A DNA stretch of 64,000 bases from Halomonas sp. (GTDB lineage: Bacteria > Pseudomonadota > Gammaproteobacteria > Pseudomonadales > Halomonadaceae): positions 36,995 through 100,994 of the forward strand of contig NZ_JAJUFQ010000017.1 in assembly GCF_029263665.1 (NCBI RefSeq), written 5' to 3'. This document shows positions 47,964 to 57,991 of the stretch, in pieces. Below the pieces are notes generated by a model. That model worked only from the letters and a program-made list of their open reading frames with translations, made no database searches and had not been told where the DNA came from. The stretch's first letter is position 1. Every line of letters begins with the position of its first letter. The position numbers were made by a program, and so were the translations under genes.

Positions 47964-48133
47964 TTACGCGTGCTGGTCCCTAACTGCTCATGGTAACCTT
48001 GCGTTCATTGCCAAACAGATGGGGCAGCGAAAGTCAGGATGAGTCTGCACGCATCTGGTCAGAGATGAAAAGTGCAGGTGCTTTTGCCCCACTGGTGCCC
48101 CAAGAAACCGAAGAGATTGCTTTCAACCCATGA
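47964..48133 (+). pseudogene. 3' remnant of a second, related integrase
   Basis: Translation gives YACWSLTAHGNLAFIAKQMG, then after a frameshifting deletion of about 46 bases [20 protein letters not shown] and a short tail. The resident integrase (44807-46096) has YACWSLTAHGNLAFIAKQMG and SESQDEAARIWTEMKKAGAL in the same order, so this is the C-terminal end of a close relative that lost its nucleophile Tyr segment. Its TGA overlaps the mutS start codon (ATGA). It marks an earlier element of the same family at this locus. Confidence 0.9.
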
Positions 48134-50718
48134 ATGACATGGCGACGCCAAAGGCCCCCACTCATACGCCGATGATGAGCCAGTACCTCAAGATCAAGCG
48201 TGAGCATCCAGAGGTGCTGCTGTTCTATCGCATGGGGGACTTCTACGAACTGTTCTATGACGACGCCAAGCGCGCTGCTGCACTGTTGGACATTACCCTG
48301 ACCCAACGCGGGCAATCCGCGGGCCAGCCGATCCCGATGGCGGGCGTGCCTTACCATAGTGCAGAAGGTTACCTGGCTCGCCTGGTCGCCGCAGGCGAGT
48401 CCGTGGCCATCTGCGAACAGATTGGTGACCCGGCCAAATCCAAGGGACCTGTAGAGCGCAAGGTCGTGCGCATCGTCACTCCGGGAACCCTCTATGACGA
48501 AGCGTTGCTCGATGCCCGCCGCGACAACCTGCTTGTCTCGCTGGCACCGCTGGGAGAACGCCTTGGGCTGGCGTGGCTGGAGTTGTCCAGTGGACGCTTC
48601 AGCGTGCTGGAGGTCGAAAGTGAAGCGGAAATGCTTTCCGAGCTGACTCGCCTCGACCCTGCTGAACTGCTGGTTCCGGAAAGCCAGAGCCTTCCACCAA
48701 GCCTGGCCGAGCGTCGTGGATTACGTCGCCAGAATGATTGGTTGTTCGACCTGGAAAGCGCTACCCGTGCACTGTGCAACCAGTTTGGTGTCCAGGACTT
48801 GCGCGGCTTCGGTTGTGCACATCTGTCAGCCGCCATTGTCGCCGCGGGTGTACTGGTGGAATATGCCCGGGACACTCAGCGCAGCGCATTACCTCATGTC
48901 ACCGCCATCGGCGTCGAGAACCGTGATGATACGGTCGTCATTGATGCCGCCAGCCGACGCAACCTGGAAATCGACACCAACCTCAATGGCACTGGCGACA
49001 ACACACTGGCCAGCGTCCTCGATACCAGCGCCACCGCCATGGGCTCACGCTTGCTCAAGCGCTGGCTCAACCGTCCACTGCGTGATCGTGCCCAGGTCCA
49101 GGGGCGACAGGCGGCCATTGCGCTGCTGCTCGATCGCGATGATTACGAGCCCCTGCGCGAGGATCTCAAGGCCATCGGCGATGTAGAACGCATCCTGGCC
49201 CGCGTCGCACTCTACAGTGCCCGCCCTCGGGATCTGGCCCGCCTGCGCGATGCGCTCAATGCTCTTCCCGCACTTCAGGTCAATCTGGCCAACTTCGATG
49301 ACGGCACCGCGCTTGACGAGATTCGCCACCATATACGCCCTTATCCGGAACTGGCTGACACGCTCACCCGAGCCTTGATCGACAACCCTCCGGTCGTGAT
49401 CCGGGATGGCGGTGTCATTGCGCAAGGCTTCGATGCCGAGCTTGATGAATACCGTGGCCTGGCAGAGCATGCAGGCGACTACCTTGTGCAACTGGAAACA
49501 CGGGAAAAGGCCCGCACCGGCTTGAGTGGACTCAAGGTCGGCTATAACCGAGTGCATGGCTATTACATCGAAATTCCCCGTTCGCAAGCCAAGGAAGCAC
49601 CGGCAGACTACGTGCGTCGCCAGACGCTCAAGAATGCCGAACGCTTCATCATTCCTGAACTGAAGGAATTTGAAGACAAGGCGCTGTCGGCCAAGTCCCG
49701 CGCCCTGGCAAGGGAAAAGCTGCTGTATGAGGCCTTGCTCGACGAGCTCAATGCCGAACTCTCCCCTCTACAGGCCTCCGGCCGTGCGCTGGCGTCCCTC
49801 GACGTGCTTTGTGCTCTGGCCGAACGTGCGCGCGCCCTGGATTTCGTCCGCCCAACCCTGTCCGATGAACCCGGCATAGCGATCACAGGCGGTCGTCACC
49901 CCGTCGTGGAACACGTCAGCGATGGTCCCTTCGTGCCCAACGACCTGCGTCTGGATAACGAACGTCGCATGCTGGTGATCACCGGTCCCAACATGGGGGG
50001 TAAGTCTACCTACATGCGTCAGGCCGCACTGATCACGCTGCTGGCTCACACGGGCAGCTTCGTACCCGCAGACGCAGCCACTGTCGGCCCGGTGGATCGC
50101 ATCTTCACCCGTATCGGTTCCAGCGATGACCTTGCTGGTGGCCGTTCCACCTTCATGGTGGAGATGACCGAGACCGCCAATATTCTGCACAATGCCACTG
50201 ACTGCAGCCTGGTGTTGATGGACGAGATTGGCCGTGGCACCAGCACCTTCGATGGCTTGTCACTCGCCTGGGCCAGTGCCGAACACCTGACCAGCACTCG
50301 GGCCTTCACCTTATTCGCTACCCATTACTTCGAAATGACCGCCTTGGCGGATCAGGCACCCAGTGTCGCCAATGTGCATCTGACTGCTACCGAGCACAAT
50401 GACGGCATCGTCTTCATGCACCGGGTGGAAGAAGGTCCTGCCAGCCAGAGCTATGGCCTGCAGGTCGCTCAGCTTGCAGGCGTGCCTCAGAATGTCATTG
50501 CACGCGCGCGAACCAAGCTGGCCAGCCTCGAGCAACAGGAAGTCGACCATAGCCGCCCCGCCGCTGGCGGCAATGTATCCCCGGATGCTCCTCAGCAGGC
50601 GGACTTGTTCGCCAGCGCTCCGCATCCGGTTGTGGAACGGGTTGGCCAGCTGCAACCCGATGAACTGACCCCTCGCCAGGCATTGGAATTGCTGTACGAG
50701 TTGAAAGCCAACCTTTGA
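48130..50718 (+). CDS. mutS: DNA mismatch repair protein MutS
   Basis: An 862-residue MutS. The mismatch-reading Phe-x-Glu is in [12 protein letters not shown] (Phe38, Glu40); the Walker A is [15 protein letters not shown] (about 617-631), with Walker B in [20 protein letters not shown]. It recognises mispairs and recruits MutL. The ATG at 48130 lacks a good ribosome site and overlaps the stop of the integrase remnant; ATG 48139 is an alternative. Its native promoter region appears to have been replaced by phage-derived DNA. Confidence 0.97.
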   Translation: MNDMATPKAPTHTPMMSQYLKIKREHPEVLLFYRMGDFYELFYDDAKRAAALLDITLTQRGQSAGQPIPMAGVPYHSAEGYLARLVAAGESVAICEQIGDPAKSKGPVERKVVRIVTPGTLYDEALLDARRDNLLVSLAPLGERLGLAWLELSSGRFSVLEVESEAEMLSELTRLDPAELLVPESQSLPPSLAERRGLRRQNDWLFDLESATRALCNQFGVQDLRGFGCAHLSAAIVAAGVLVEYARDTQRSALPHVTAIGVENRDDTVVIDAASRRNLEIDTNLNGTGDNTLASVLDTSATAMGSRLLKRWLNRPLRDRAQVQGRQAAIALLLDRDDYEPLREDLKAIGDVERILARVALYSARPRDLARLRDALNALPALQVNLANFDDGTALDEIRHHIRPYPELADTLTRALIDNPPVVIRDGGVIAQGFDAELDEYRGLAEHAGDYLVQLETREKARTGLSGLKVGYNRVHGYYIEIPRSQAKEAPADYVRRQTLKNAERFIIPELKEFEDKALSAKSRALAREKLLYEALLDELNAELSPLQASGRALASLDVLCALAERARALDFVRPTLSDEPGIAITGGRHPVVEHVSDGPFVPNDLRLDNERRMLVITGPNMGGKSTYMRQAALITLLAHTGSFVPADAATVGPVDRIFTRIGSSDDLAGGRSTFMVEMTETANILHNATDCSLVLMDEIGRGTSTFDGLSLAWASAEHLTSTRAFTLFATHYFEMTALADQAPSVANVHLTATEHNDGIVFMHRVEEGPASQSYGLQVAQLAGVPQNVIARARTKLASLEQQEVDHSRPAAGGNVSPDAPQQADLFASAPHPVVERVGQLQPDELTPRQALELLYELKANL

Positions 50719-50738
50719 CCCTGTCTTTTTCTGCAAAG

Positions 50739-50772
50739 GCCCGGGACAGGCATTGCAATGCTTGCCCCGGGC
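50739..50772 (+). terminator. Hairpin after mutS
   Basis: GCCCGGG at 50739-50745 and CCCGGGC at 50766-50772 close a 16-bp stem with two non-Watson-Crick positions. The remaining gap up to fdxA (to 51143) holds a second hairpin (CTCGCCA/TGGCGAG, near 50857-50881) and a short tandem repeat, but no gene. Confidence 0.7.
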
Positions 50773-51028
50773 CCGACCCGGAGACTAGAATGTGGCAACA
50801 AAGGACCGTGACTTATAAAAAGCCATTGGTTAATAACCAAAGGCAATAAGAGAATGCTCGCCAGGGCCACCTCGTGGCGAGCCCGGGCAAGACCTCGAAC
50901 GGCGTGAAATAGGCCATGAGCCAAAGCTTTTGTGCTTGACCCTCAGGGGCTTAATTCTCAGGTGATGAGTCCTGAAGCACATCGCCCTATAGAGTGAACA
51001 AATAGCCTGAAGAATGAATAGCGCCCTC

Positions 51029-51064
51029 TGATCGAGAACTTCTGACTTGATCGAGAATTTCTGA
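51029..51064 (+). repeat. Tandem 17-bp repeat before fdxA
   Basis: TGATCGAGAACTTCTGA at 51029-51045 and TGATCGAGAATTTCTGA at 51048-51064 differ at one base and are 19 bases apart. Position about 80 bases before the fdxA start suggests a regulatory site or a simple duplication. Confidence 0.5.
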
Positions 51065-51143
51065 AGAGAGGGTCTGTAGCGTACTAACCCACCATATTTG
51101 AGTATCACCGGCAGCCAATCCGGTGAGAGGAAGGGAGACTGGC

Positions 51144-51467
51144 ATGGCATTCGTCGTCACCGAAAACTGCATCAAGTGCAAGTACACTGATTGTGTTGAA
51201 GTCTGTCCGGTGGACTGCTTCTATGAGGGCCCGAATTTCCTGGTGATCCATCCCGACGAATGCATCGACTGTGCACTATGCGAGCCAGAGTGTCCTGCCG
51301 AGGCCATCTTCTCGGAGGATGAATTGCCGGAAGGTCAGGAGCAGTTTGTCGAGATCAACGCCGAACTGGCTGAGGTGTGGCCAAACATCACCGAAAAGAA
51401 AGATCCGCTGGAAGACGCCAAGGAATGGGATGGCAAGGAAGGCAAGCTGGAGCAGCTCGAGCGCTGA
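51144..51467 (+). CDS. fdxA: Seven-iron ferredoxin FdxA
   Basis: A 107-residue ferredoxin. [21 protein letters not shown] carries the Cys ligands of the [3Fe-4S] cluster and [17 protein letters not shown] those of the [4Fe-4S] cluster, followed by the acidic C-terminal extension common in gammaproteobacterial FdxA. It transfers electrons in the cytoplasm. AAGGGAG precedes the ATG. The mutS-fdxA order is also known from Pseudomonas. Confidence 0.95.
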   Translation: MAFVVTENCIKCKYTDCVEVCPVDCFYEGPNFLVIHPDECIDCALCEPECPAEAIFSEDELPEGQEQFVEINAELAEVWPNITEKKDPLEDAKEWDGKEGKLEQLER

Positions 51468-51494
51468 ACCGGCACCTGCCAACGTCTCCCAGGC

Positions 51495-51526
51495 AAAAAT
51501 CGCCAGGCATGGGCCTGGCGATTTTT
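51495..51526. terminator. Bidirectional terminator after fdxA
   Basis: AAAAATCGCCAGGC and GCCTGGCGATTTTT pair perfectly over 14 bases around ATGG, with T-runs on both strands. It serves fdxA and the convergent acetyltransferase gene. Confidence 0.9.
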
Positions 51527-51567
51527 GTATCCAGGGAAAGTGTTTGACCTAGATGAAGATGATGGAT

Positions 51568-52053
51568 CTAGAGAAGGTGATGGATCTGGAGAGATTGATA
51601 CATCACCGTCACGTCCTCGTCGCGATAGCTGAGCTCCTCGAGATCCCGCCAACCAAGTCGACGATAGAGCGACTGCTGGTCCGGCGTATAAAGATAAAGC
51701 CGATTGACACCATGCTCACGAGCCTCATCTTCGACGCGACGTACCAGAGCCGAAGCCAGTCCCTGGCCGCGCTGCTCAGGCAACACGAAGACAGAAGCCA
51801 GCCAGGGAGAATATGCCTGACGGATGCTCATATCGTCCGGCGACAGGCTGGCCGTGCCGACTGGCTTTCCATCACGCATGGCCACGAATACTGAAGGTAC
51901 GCCACCATTGCCACAGAGGCTGGCCACTTCCTTGCTCCAGCTTTCTAAATCACTATCAGGGTGTAGATGCCCCCAGGCTTCATAGGTCCAGGCAGCCACA
52001 TCAACCAGATGGGGAGAGTCAGCCTCTAGGCGCTCGATGACCCATGCTCGCAT
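51568..52053 (-). CDS. GNAT-family N-acetyltransferase
   Basis: A 161-residue acetyltransferase. SVFVLPEQRGQGLASALVRRVEDEAREHG is the acetyl-CoA-binding motif A (Q/R-x-x-G-x-G/A), and QSLYRRLGWRDLEELSYRD is motif B. Substrate unknown. GGAGGAATC precedes the start. It stands alone between fdxA and zapE. Confidence 0.88.
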   Translation of the reverse strand: MRAWVIERLEADSPHLVDVAAWTYEAWGHLHPDSDLESWSKEVASLCGNGGVPSVFVAMRDGKPVGTASLSPDDMSIRQAYSPWLASVFVLPEQRGQGLASALVRRVEDEAREHGVNRLYLYTPDQQSLYRRLGWRDLEELSYRDEDVTVMYQSLQIHHLL

Positions 52054-52224
52054 TGCTCGATTCCTCCTTGGAAAACAAATGCATAAATGTCTGCGCTACT
52101 CAATCACTGCGTTCAGCGGTGCGCAGAATCCTCACCTATACTCCATAGGCTCCTATGCTCCGGGCGCCTTGTTCTTGAGCATGCTCGTCGGCTTATTCAG
52201 TGTTTTCATCGAGATATTCTGGCT

Positions 52225-53415
52225 TCAACCGCGTCCAAAACGTTCAAGCTGCATTTCGCTGAGACGGCTCAGGGTGCGTCGAAAGGCAAAGGCCAGATGG
52301 CCATCAGGGTAGAGTTCGCCCATCGGCACTTGCGCTTCAATCATCAGTGGAACACCGCGGTCATAACACTCATCCACCAACGCGATGAAACGCCGTACAC
52401 CATCATCCTTGGGCGATAGTGGGGGCAACTGTCGGTCACCGGCCTGAACCTGCTCGCTGGCATCTTCGGTACCCCGGGCAATACGTGCCGGCTGCGCACA
52501 TCCGGCAAGGGCTGGTACCTGCCCCAGCATCAGCACATCAAAGCGGTCACACAGGGCAATGAAATCCAGGGCTGCCAGGGGCGCTTCACACAGAGCAGCG
52601 TAATCGCACCAGAGCACCTTCCTTCCCATGCCACGGGCAGCGATGGTACGGCTGCCCAGCCTCAGCTCCACATCTCGACGGGCATCAGGATCAAGCGCGG
52701 CAAGCTGATCCGCCATCACGCTGGGTTGTCCTTCACGCTGAACAAAGTACCGCTGACAGGCAATCCCCGGATGCTCGCGATGGTCGACGCCCCCATCCAG
52801 GTGTACCAGCACCATATGCTGTTCCATGGCCGCAATCGCCGGCAGCAGACGGTCACGATTGTAACCATCGCGATAGAGCTCTGCAGGAGGTTGATTGGAG
52901 GTCGCGATCACGACCAGGTCACGCTCAAAAAGCCGGATCAACAAGCCACCAAGCAAGGTAGCGTCGGCAATATCCTCCACATACAGCTCATCTAGGCACA
53001 GAACCTTGACCTCCGCGACCAGCTCTTCGGCCAGGGCCGCCAGAGGATCCGGCCGCCCCCGCCAATGAAACTGGCGTTGGTGTACCCAACGCATGAAATG
53101 ATGGAAGTGCCAACGCCGTACAGGAACTGGGCAAGCCATCACGAAACGATCCATTAGCCAGGTCTTGCCTCGCCCGACACTTCCCCACAGATAGACACCG
53201 GCTATCGCACGTCCATCCGCCTTGAGAGACGAGCCCTTGAGGGCCTGATGGCAGTCATTCAGTATTTCGACGGCACGCCATTGAGCTGCGTCCTCGACGA
53301 TACGCTCCGCCTCCAGGGCTGCCTGGTATGCCTCCAGAGGAGACAGCGGCGATGTCACGCTGGTCAAAACACTATCATCGGCTTGCATGACAACGGTGGG
53401 GCTCGAATTGGGCAC
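52225..53415 (-). CDS. zapE: ZapE/AFG1-like ATPase
   Basis: A 396-residue AFG1/ZapE ATPase: Walker A in YLWGSVGRGKTWLMDRF, the HFHHFMRWVHQ segment and Walker B in VLCLDELYVEDIADATLLGGLL are diagnostic. ZapE affects Z-ring constriction at the division site. The start is probably the GTG at 53415, because AAGGAGGAG lies six bases ahead of it; the in-frame ATG at 53442 is upstream of this ribosome site. Confidence 0.9.
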   Translation of the reverse strand: MPNSSPTVVMQADDSVLTSVTSPLSPLEAYQAALEAERIVEDAAQWRAVEILNDCHQALKGSSLKADGRAIAGVYLWGSVGRGKTWLMDRFVMACPVPVRRWHFHHFMRWVHQRQFHWRGRPDPLAALAEELVAEVKVLCLDELYVEDIADATLLGGLLIRLFERDLVVIATSNQPPAELYRDGYNRDRLLPAIAAMEQHMVLVHLDGGVDHREHPGIACQRYFVQREGQPSVMADQLAALDPDARRDVELRLGSRTIAARGMGRKVLWCDYAALCEAPLAALDFIALCDRFDVLMLGQVPALAGCAQPARIARGTEDASEQVQAGDRQLPPLSPKDDGVRRFIALVDECYDRGVPLMIEAQVPMGELYPDGHLAFAFRRTLSRLSEMQLERFGRG

Positions 53416-53551
53416 GTATCTCCTCCTTGTTTGCTGCGTCATTACACCACAGGTATAGGCAGCACTTCGCGGGTCACCTATAGTAGGCTGTCATACTCAT
53501 TTGACCTGGCATTCACCGCCCCATCCATCACCCCGCTTGAACGGCTTCTTG

Positions 53552-54004
53552 ATGTTGTCACTCAATGCTCGCCTCCTACGCTGGCTTGGCTATCTGGCCC
53601 TGTTCGCCATGCTGATGATGTTTATCGGCCCGGTGATCAGCCAGACTCAACGCCTGCTCCTGAGCGAAGCCAGCGCCACACTTGCTGCCAGTACAGGGGT
53701 TGATAAAAGAGCTGGGGTTGCCCAGAGTACCGAGACATCACACGAGCATCATCACGGTCATCATGGTGATTCGCCATTCAGCAAGCTGCCTGGCAGTCCT
53801 GAATCAGGCTCTCATCATGACTTGTCCGCCTGTGGCTATTGTGTGCTGTTCACCCTGGTACCGGGGCAGGCAATGGCCGTGAGCCTGCCCGACCTGATCC
53901 CTCCTCGGAGTGCTCCCCCGGTTGCCATCAATGGCACTCGAGCACCACCCTCCCGTTCATACGCTCACCCGGAAACCCGTGCTCCACCTGTTTTCTTTTC
54001 CTGA
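53552..54004 (+). CDS. DUF2946-family protein with His-rich segment
   Basis: A 150-residue protein with an N-terminal membrane segment (LLRWLGYLALFAMLMMFIGPVIS), a His-rich stretch (HEHHHGHHGDS), and the ACGYCVLF motif typical of DUF2946, a family found beside copper or iron uptake genes. It may bind metal in the periplasm. It is followed after 90 bases by a PepSY protein, so the two likely form a metal-handling pair. The start lacks a strong ribosome site; an upstream in-frame ATG at 53501 is possible. Confidence 0.78.
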   Translation: MLSLNARLLRWLGYLALFAMLMMFIGPVISQTQRLLLSEASATLAASTGVDKRAGVAQSTETSHEHHHGHHGDSPFSKLPGSPESGSHHDLSACGYCVLFTLVPGQAMAVSLPDLIPPRSAPPVAINGTRAPPSRSYAHPETRAPPVFFS

Positions 54005-54094
54005 CTGATTTCGGCGTCTTCCATGACTCAGGCCCTTGTCTATGCCCAGCGGCATGGAGAGACGGTATTCCTCCAGGAACAGAGAATCCAAAAC

Positions 54095-55492
54095 ATGCAT
54101 TCCGCTCATTCTCGCGAAGCCTCATCAAAGGCTTCCTGGATACCTGCGCTTAAAGCGCTGGTAATCCGCCTGCATTTCTACGTCGGCCTGCTGGTCGGTC
54201 CGTTCATCTTCTTTGCAGCCCTTAGTGGCACGCTTTATGCGCTCACCCCAGCACTGGAGAAGATGCTTTACCAGCATGCATTGTCAACCGAAGCCACAAC
54301 GTCCGACGCCGTCCCTCACTCCCTGGCTGAACAAATTGGCGCAGCACAGCAATATCTGGGACATGACACGCTGCCCAGTGCTGTGCGCCCCGCCCCTGAA
54401 ACGGGAGCCACGACTCGGGTCATGTTCAGCGACCCCACCCTGAAGCCCGGTGAACATCGCGCCATCTTCATTGACCCGACAAACCTCGAGGTTCGGGGCG
54501 ACCTGACGGTCTACGGTACCAGTGGCGTGCTGCCGCTGCGCAAGACCATCGATCAGCTCCACCGCAGCCTGCTGCTTGGCGACTTCGGTCGTCTCTACAG
54601 TGAGCTGGCAGCATCCTGGCTATGGATCGCTGCCTTGGGCGGATTGGCCATCTGGTGGTTCAGCCCTAAGGGGGCCAGGCAGAATCCGGACAAGCGTAAC
54701 CGTACAGCCAAACGGCTACGCACACGCCGTCGTCATTCCACCCTCGGCCTGGTACTGCTGGTGGGTCTGCTGGGACTGTCCGCCACAGGCATGACCTGGT
54801 CGCAATGGGCTGGCAACAACTTTTTCACGGTGCTCAAGGCCGGTGGCTGGACCACTCCTCGCGTCTCGGTGGAGCTGGATGCTAACGATGCAGGCAGCAT
54901 GAATGATCCTCATGCCGAACATCATGCTCACGGAGCGTCTCATGCTGGTCATCAGCTCCCTTTGGGCGACTTTGACCGAGTATTGGCCCAGGCCAGAAAG
55001 GCAGGACTTGATGCAGGCCTTATCGAGCTGATAGTGCCAGGCGAGCAGCAGGCTTGGAAAGTGCGCGAAATCGACCGCAGCTGGCCCAGTCAAGTGGATG
55101 AAGTCAGCATCCATCCCAGCAGCTTCCAGGTGCTCCAGCAGGTCGCTTTTTCCGACTACCCGCTGATGGCCAAACTCACTCGCTGGGGGATCGATGCTCA
55201 TATGGGCGTCTTGTTCGGTCGTCCCAACCAGTTGCTGCTGACAGCCCTGGGCATTGGCATCATGACCATGGTGGTCTGGGGCTATGCCATGTGGTGGAGG
55301 AGACGCCCCTCGGTATCTCAACCTCTGTGGCACACTCTCGGCAGGCTGCCTGTTTCTGCTCTGCTGCTGACCGGCATCATCAGCCTCGGACTTGGCTATG
55401 CCATGCCAGTGATGGGAGTCAGCCTGCTTATCTTCCTGCTGATCGATGGCGTGCGTTGTCTGGTCGGTACGCGCCAGGCCACAACGGCCTGA
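54095..55492 (+). CDS. PepSY-associated membrane protein
   Basis: A 465-residue inner-membrane protein with four main membrane segments. The first, ALVIRLHFYVGLLVGPFIFFAALSGTLYALTP, is the family hallmark, followed by HRSLLLGDFGRLYSELAASWLWIAALGGLAIWWF and a C-terminal pair. The periplasmic loop carries a His-rich run (HAEHHAHGASHAGH). Such proteins act in siderophore-iron or metal reduction and uptake. I prefer the ATG at 54095 to that at 54023 because family members begin about 20 residues before the first membrane segment. Confidence 0.85.
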   Translation: MHSAHSREASSKASWIPALKALVIRLHFYVGLLVGPFIFFAALSGTLYALTPALEKMLYQHALSTEATTSDAVPHSLAEQIGAAQQYLGHDTLPSAVRPAPETGATTRVMFSDPTLKPGEHRAIFIDPTNLEVRGDLTVYGTSGVLPLRKTIDQLHRSLLLGDFGRLYSELAASWLWIAALGGLAIWWFSPKGARQNPDKRNRTAKRLRTRRRHSTLGLVLLVGLLGLSATGMTWSQWAGNNFFTVLKAGGWTTPRVSVELDANDAGSMNDPHAEHHAHGASHAGHQLPLGDFDRVLAQARKAGLDAGLIELIVPGEQQAWKVREIDRSWPSQVDEVSIHPSSFQVLQQVAFSDYPLMAKLTRWGIDAHMGVLFGRPNQLLLTALGIGIMTMVVWGYAMWWRRRPSVSQPLWHTLGRLPVSALLLTGIISLGLGYAMPVMGVSLLIFLLIDGVRCLVGTRQATTA

Positions 55493-55513
55493 CGCCTCCT
55501 GGGTACATCATGA

Positions 55514-55552
55514 AAACGAGACGGGCGCCGACAATCGGCGCCCGTCTCGTTT
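55514..55552. terminator. Bidirectional terminator, perfect 18-bp stem
   Basis: Arms at 55514-55531 and 55535-55552 pair without mismatch around CAA, with A- and T-runs at the base. It lies between the convergent PepSY and DUF808 genes. Confidence 0.95.
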
Positions 55553-55577
55553 GTCAGCGACCACTCATCGCAACCGC

Positions 55578-56504
55578 TCAGTGCTTGCCACGTACCTTCT
55601 GCACCCCGGTCACGATGGCGACCAGCACAGCGCCGACCACCACGCCGAACAGGCCATTGCTGAGCATCGGCACGACACCATGCAGAATGGCATCAACGCC
55701 GGGAATGGACACATCCGCTTCGGCGATATCCTCGATCATGTGATGTACCGCAGGAATGCCATGGGCAAGGATTCCCCCGCCAACCAGGAACATGGCCAGG
55801 GTGCCAAAGATCGACAATCCCTTCATCAGCAATGGTGCGCCCTTGAGCAGCATTGCGCCGATCGACTTGGCCACAGAGCCATCCTTGCCGGATAGATAGA
55901 GGCCAAGGTCATCCAGCTTGACCAGGCCTGCCACCAGCCCATAGACGCCCACGGTAATCAACAGGCCAATGGCCACCATCACCGCAATCTGAGTCGTCAG
56001 CGGTGCATGGGTCACTGTACCCAAGGAGATGACAATGATCTCCGCCGACAGAATAAAGTCGGTACGAATAGCGCCCTTGATCTTGTCCTTCTCGAAGGCC
56101 CGGATATCCGTCTGATTATCGGCCAAGGCCTTGAGCCGGGCCTCATGTTCCACTTCTTCCTCATGCTTGTGCAGAAACTTGTGGGCGAGCTTCTCGGCGC
56201 CTTCAAAGCAAAGGTAGGCCCCGCCAATCATCAGCAATACCGTCACCAACCAGGGTAGGAAAGCACTGATCAGCAATGCCCCCGGAATCAGGATGGCCTT
56301 GTTGAGCAAGGATCCCTTGGCTACAGCCCACACCACAGGTAGCTCGCGATCGGCCTTGACGCCACTGACCTGCTGGGCATTGAGTGCCAGATCATCACCC
56401 AATACCCCAGCGGTCTTATGTGCCGCCACCTTGGTCATCGCGCCAACATCGTCAAGTAACGTGGCGATATCATCAATCAGCGTCAGCAGACTACTTCCGG
56501 CCAC
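55578..56504 (-). CDS. DUF808-family membrane protein (YedI-like)
   Basis: A 308-residue protein of the DUF808 family: [46 protein letters not shown] is the conserved start, and [24 protein letters not shown] leads into several membrane segments. Function of the family is unsettled. It follows the ast operon in the same direction after 131 bases but is probably separate. Confidence 0.92.
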   Translation of the reverse strand: MAGSSLLTLIDDIATLLDDVGAMTKVAAHKTAGVLGDDLALNAQQVSGVKADRELPVVWAVAKGSLLNKAILIPGALLISAFLPWLVTVLLMIGGAYLCFEGAEKLAHKFLHKHEEEVEHEARLKALADNQTDIRAFEKDKIKGAIRTDFILSAEIIVISLGTVTHAPLTTQIAVMVAIGLLITVGVYGLVAGLVKLDDLGLYLSGKDGSVAKSIGAMLLKGAPLLMKGLSIFGTLAMFLVGGGILAHGIPAVHHMIEDIAEADVSIPGVDAILHGVVPMLSNGLFGVVVGAVLVAIVTGVQKVRGKH

Positions 56505-56635
56505 AGAGGCTCCCTCCTTGGGTTGCGAAGATATGAAGATTGGGACTCAGCATACCCCACAAATGCGAATCCCGCCGATAGCGACGGGATTCGTTGGAGC
56601 ATGCGAGTTGGCACGACAAACGTTCGGCTCAGGAT

Positions 56636-57991
56636 TCAGCCTCGCTGGAAAGGGTACACCGGCCCGATCTGCAGAATACGCGTCAGTTCATCCAGCGCCG
56701 CCAGACACTCTTCAGCCAGCTTGGGATCGGCCAGATCCTCCGGCGCCAGACGGTCACGGTAATGGCGCTCGACCCAATCCACCAGTTCTGCATAGAGCGC
56801 ATCATCAAGCATCACTCGGCCAGCAATGGCCTCACGCTCGGCCTGATTGAGCACAACACGCAGCCGCAGACAGGCAGGGCCGCCTCCATTGCGCATACTC
56901 TGCTTGACGTCCTTGACCACTACCTCGGAGATAGGATTGTTGCCCGCCAGCAGATAATCCTGAATGCAGCGCCACACGGCTTCGCGTTCCTGACACTCCC
57001 CTGGTACGACCAAGGTCATGCTGCCATCCGCATTGGACAGCAGCTGGGAGTTGAACAGGTAAGAGGACACAGCATCCTCGAGGCTGACCGCTTCCAGCGG
57101 CACCCGTACCGGAATCAACGGCACGGACATCTTGGTGCGCAACTCGTCCAGAACCGACTCTTCATCGCGGAAGGCCAGCTCATGATAGAGCAGCACCGGC
57201 CCATTACCCACGGCAATGACATCGTTATGGAACACACCAGCATCGATAGCCTCAGGATGCTGCTGGGCATAGACCACCTGGTCATCGCTCAAGCCATGCT
57301 GGCGAGCGATCGCCTGACTGGCTTCCAGCGTCTGGCGGGCCGGAAAGCGCTTGGGCTCGATACCGTCGCCACCGAACGCCTGGCGCCCATAGACAAACAA
57401 GTGCACACCCGGCTCACCATACTCACCGCACAAGCGGGTATGGTTGGCCGCGCCTTCATCAGAAAAGGCCGGAGTGGCCGGCAACGACGGATGATGAGCA
57501 AAATGTTCCTGGCTGGCAAAGATTGCCGCCAGCACGCGTCCAGTCGTTTCTGGCTCCAGGTAGCGATGGAAGCTGGACTGCAGGTTGGCAGGCGTGAAGT
57601 GCACTCGAGCATCCTTCACATCACGGCTTGGCGTCACAGTTCCCGCATTGGCCGTCCACATGCTGGAAGCGGAACACACAGCACGCAACAACTGAGGGGC
57701 CTGCTCGGCAGCCTGAGCCAGCACCTGGGCATTATCACCACTGAACCCCAGGGCTCTCAGGGCCCCCAGGTCCGGACGCTGTTGAGGCGGCAGAACACCT
57801 TGGGCGTAGCCAGCATCCTTCAGCGCCTTCATCTTGGCCAGGCCCTGAAGTGCTGCTTCCCTGGGGTTGGAAACCAGGCCACCATGAGACATGGAGGCCA
57901 CATTGCCATGAGCCAGCCCGGAATAGTTGTGGGTCGGGCCAACCAGGCCATCAAAGTTGACTTCAATGTAATGGTTATCTTCGGCGTTCAC
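56636..57991 (-). CDS. astB: N-succinylarginine dihydrolase
   Basis: A 451-residue enzyme that hydrolyses N2-succinylarginine to succinylornithine, ammonia and CO2, the second step of the arginine succinyltransferase (AST) pathway. [22 protein letters not shown] at the start and [15 protein letters not shown] with the catalytic Cys (about residue 371) are family landmarks. It overlaps astD by four bases (ATGA) and is the last gene of the operon. Confidence 0.96.
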   Translation of the reverse strand: MNAEDNHYIEVNFDGLVGPTHNYSGLAHGNVASMSHGGLVSNPREAALQGLAKMKALKDAGYAQGVLPPQQRPDLGALRALGFSGDNAQVLAQAAEQAPQLLRAVCSASSMWTANAGTVTPSRDVKDARVHFTPANLQSSFHRYLEPETTGRVLAAIFASQEHFAHHPSLPATPAFSDEGAANHTRLCGEYGEPGVHLFVYGRQAFGGDGIEPKRFPARQTLEASQAIARQHGLSDDQVVYAQQHPEAIDAGVFHNDVIAVGNGPVLLYHELAFRDEESVLDELRTKMSVPLIPVRVPLEAVSLEDAVSSYLFNSQLLSNADGSMTLVVPGECQEREAVWRCIQDYLLAGNNPISEVVVKDVKQSMRNGGGPACLRLRVVLNQAEREAIAGRVMLDDALYAELVDWVERHYRDRLAPEDLADPKLAEECLAALDELTRILQIGPVYPFQRG

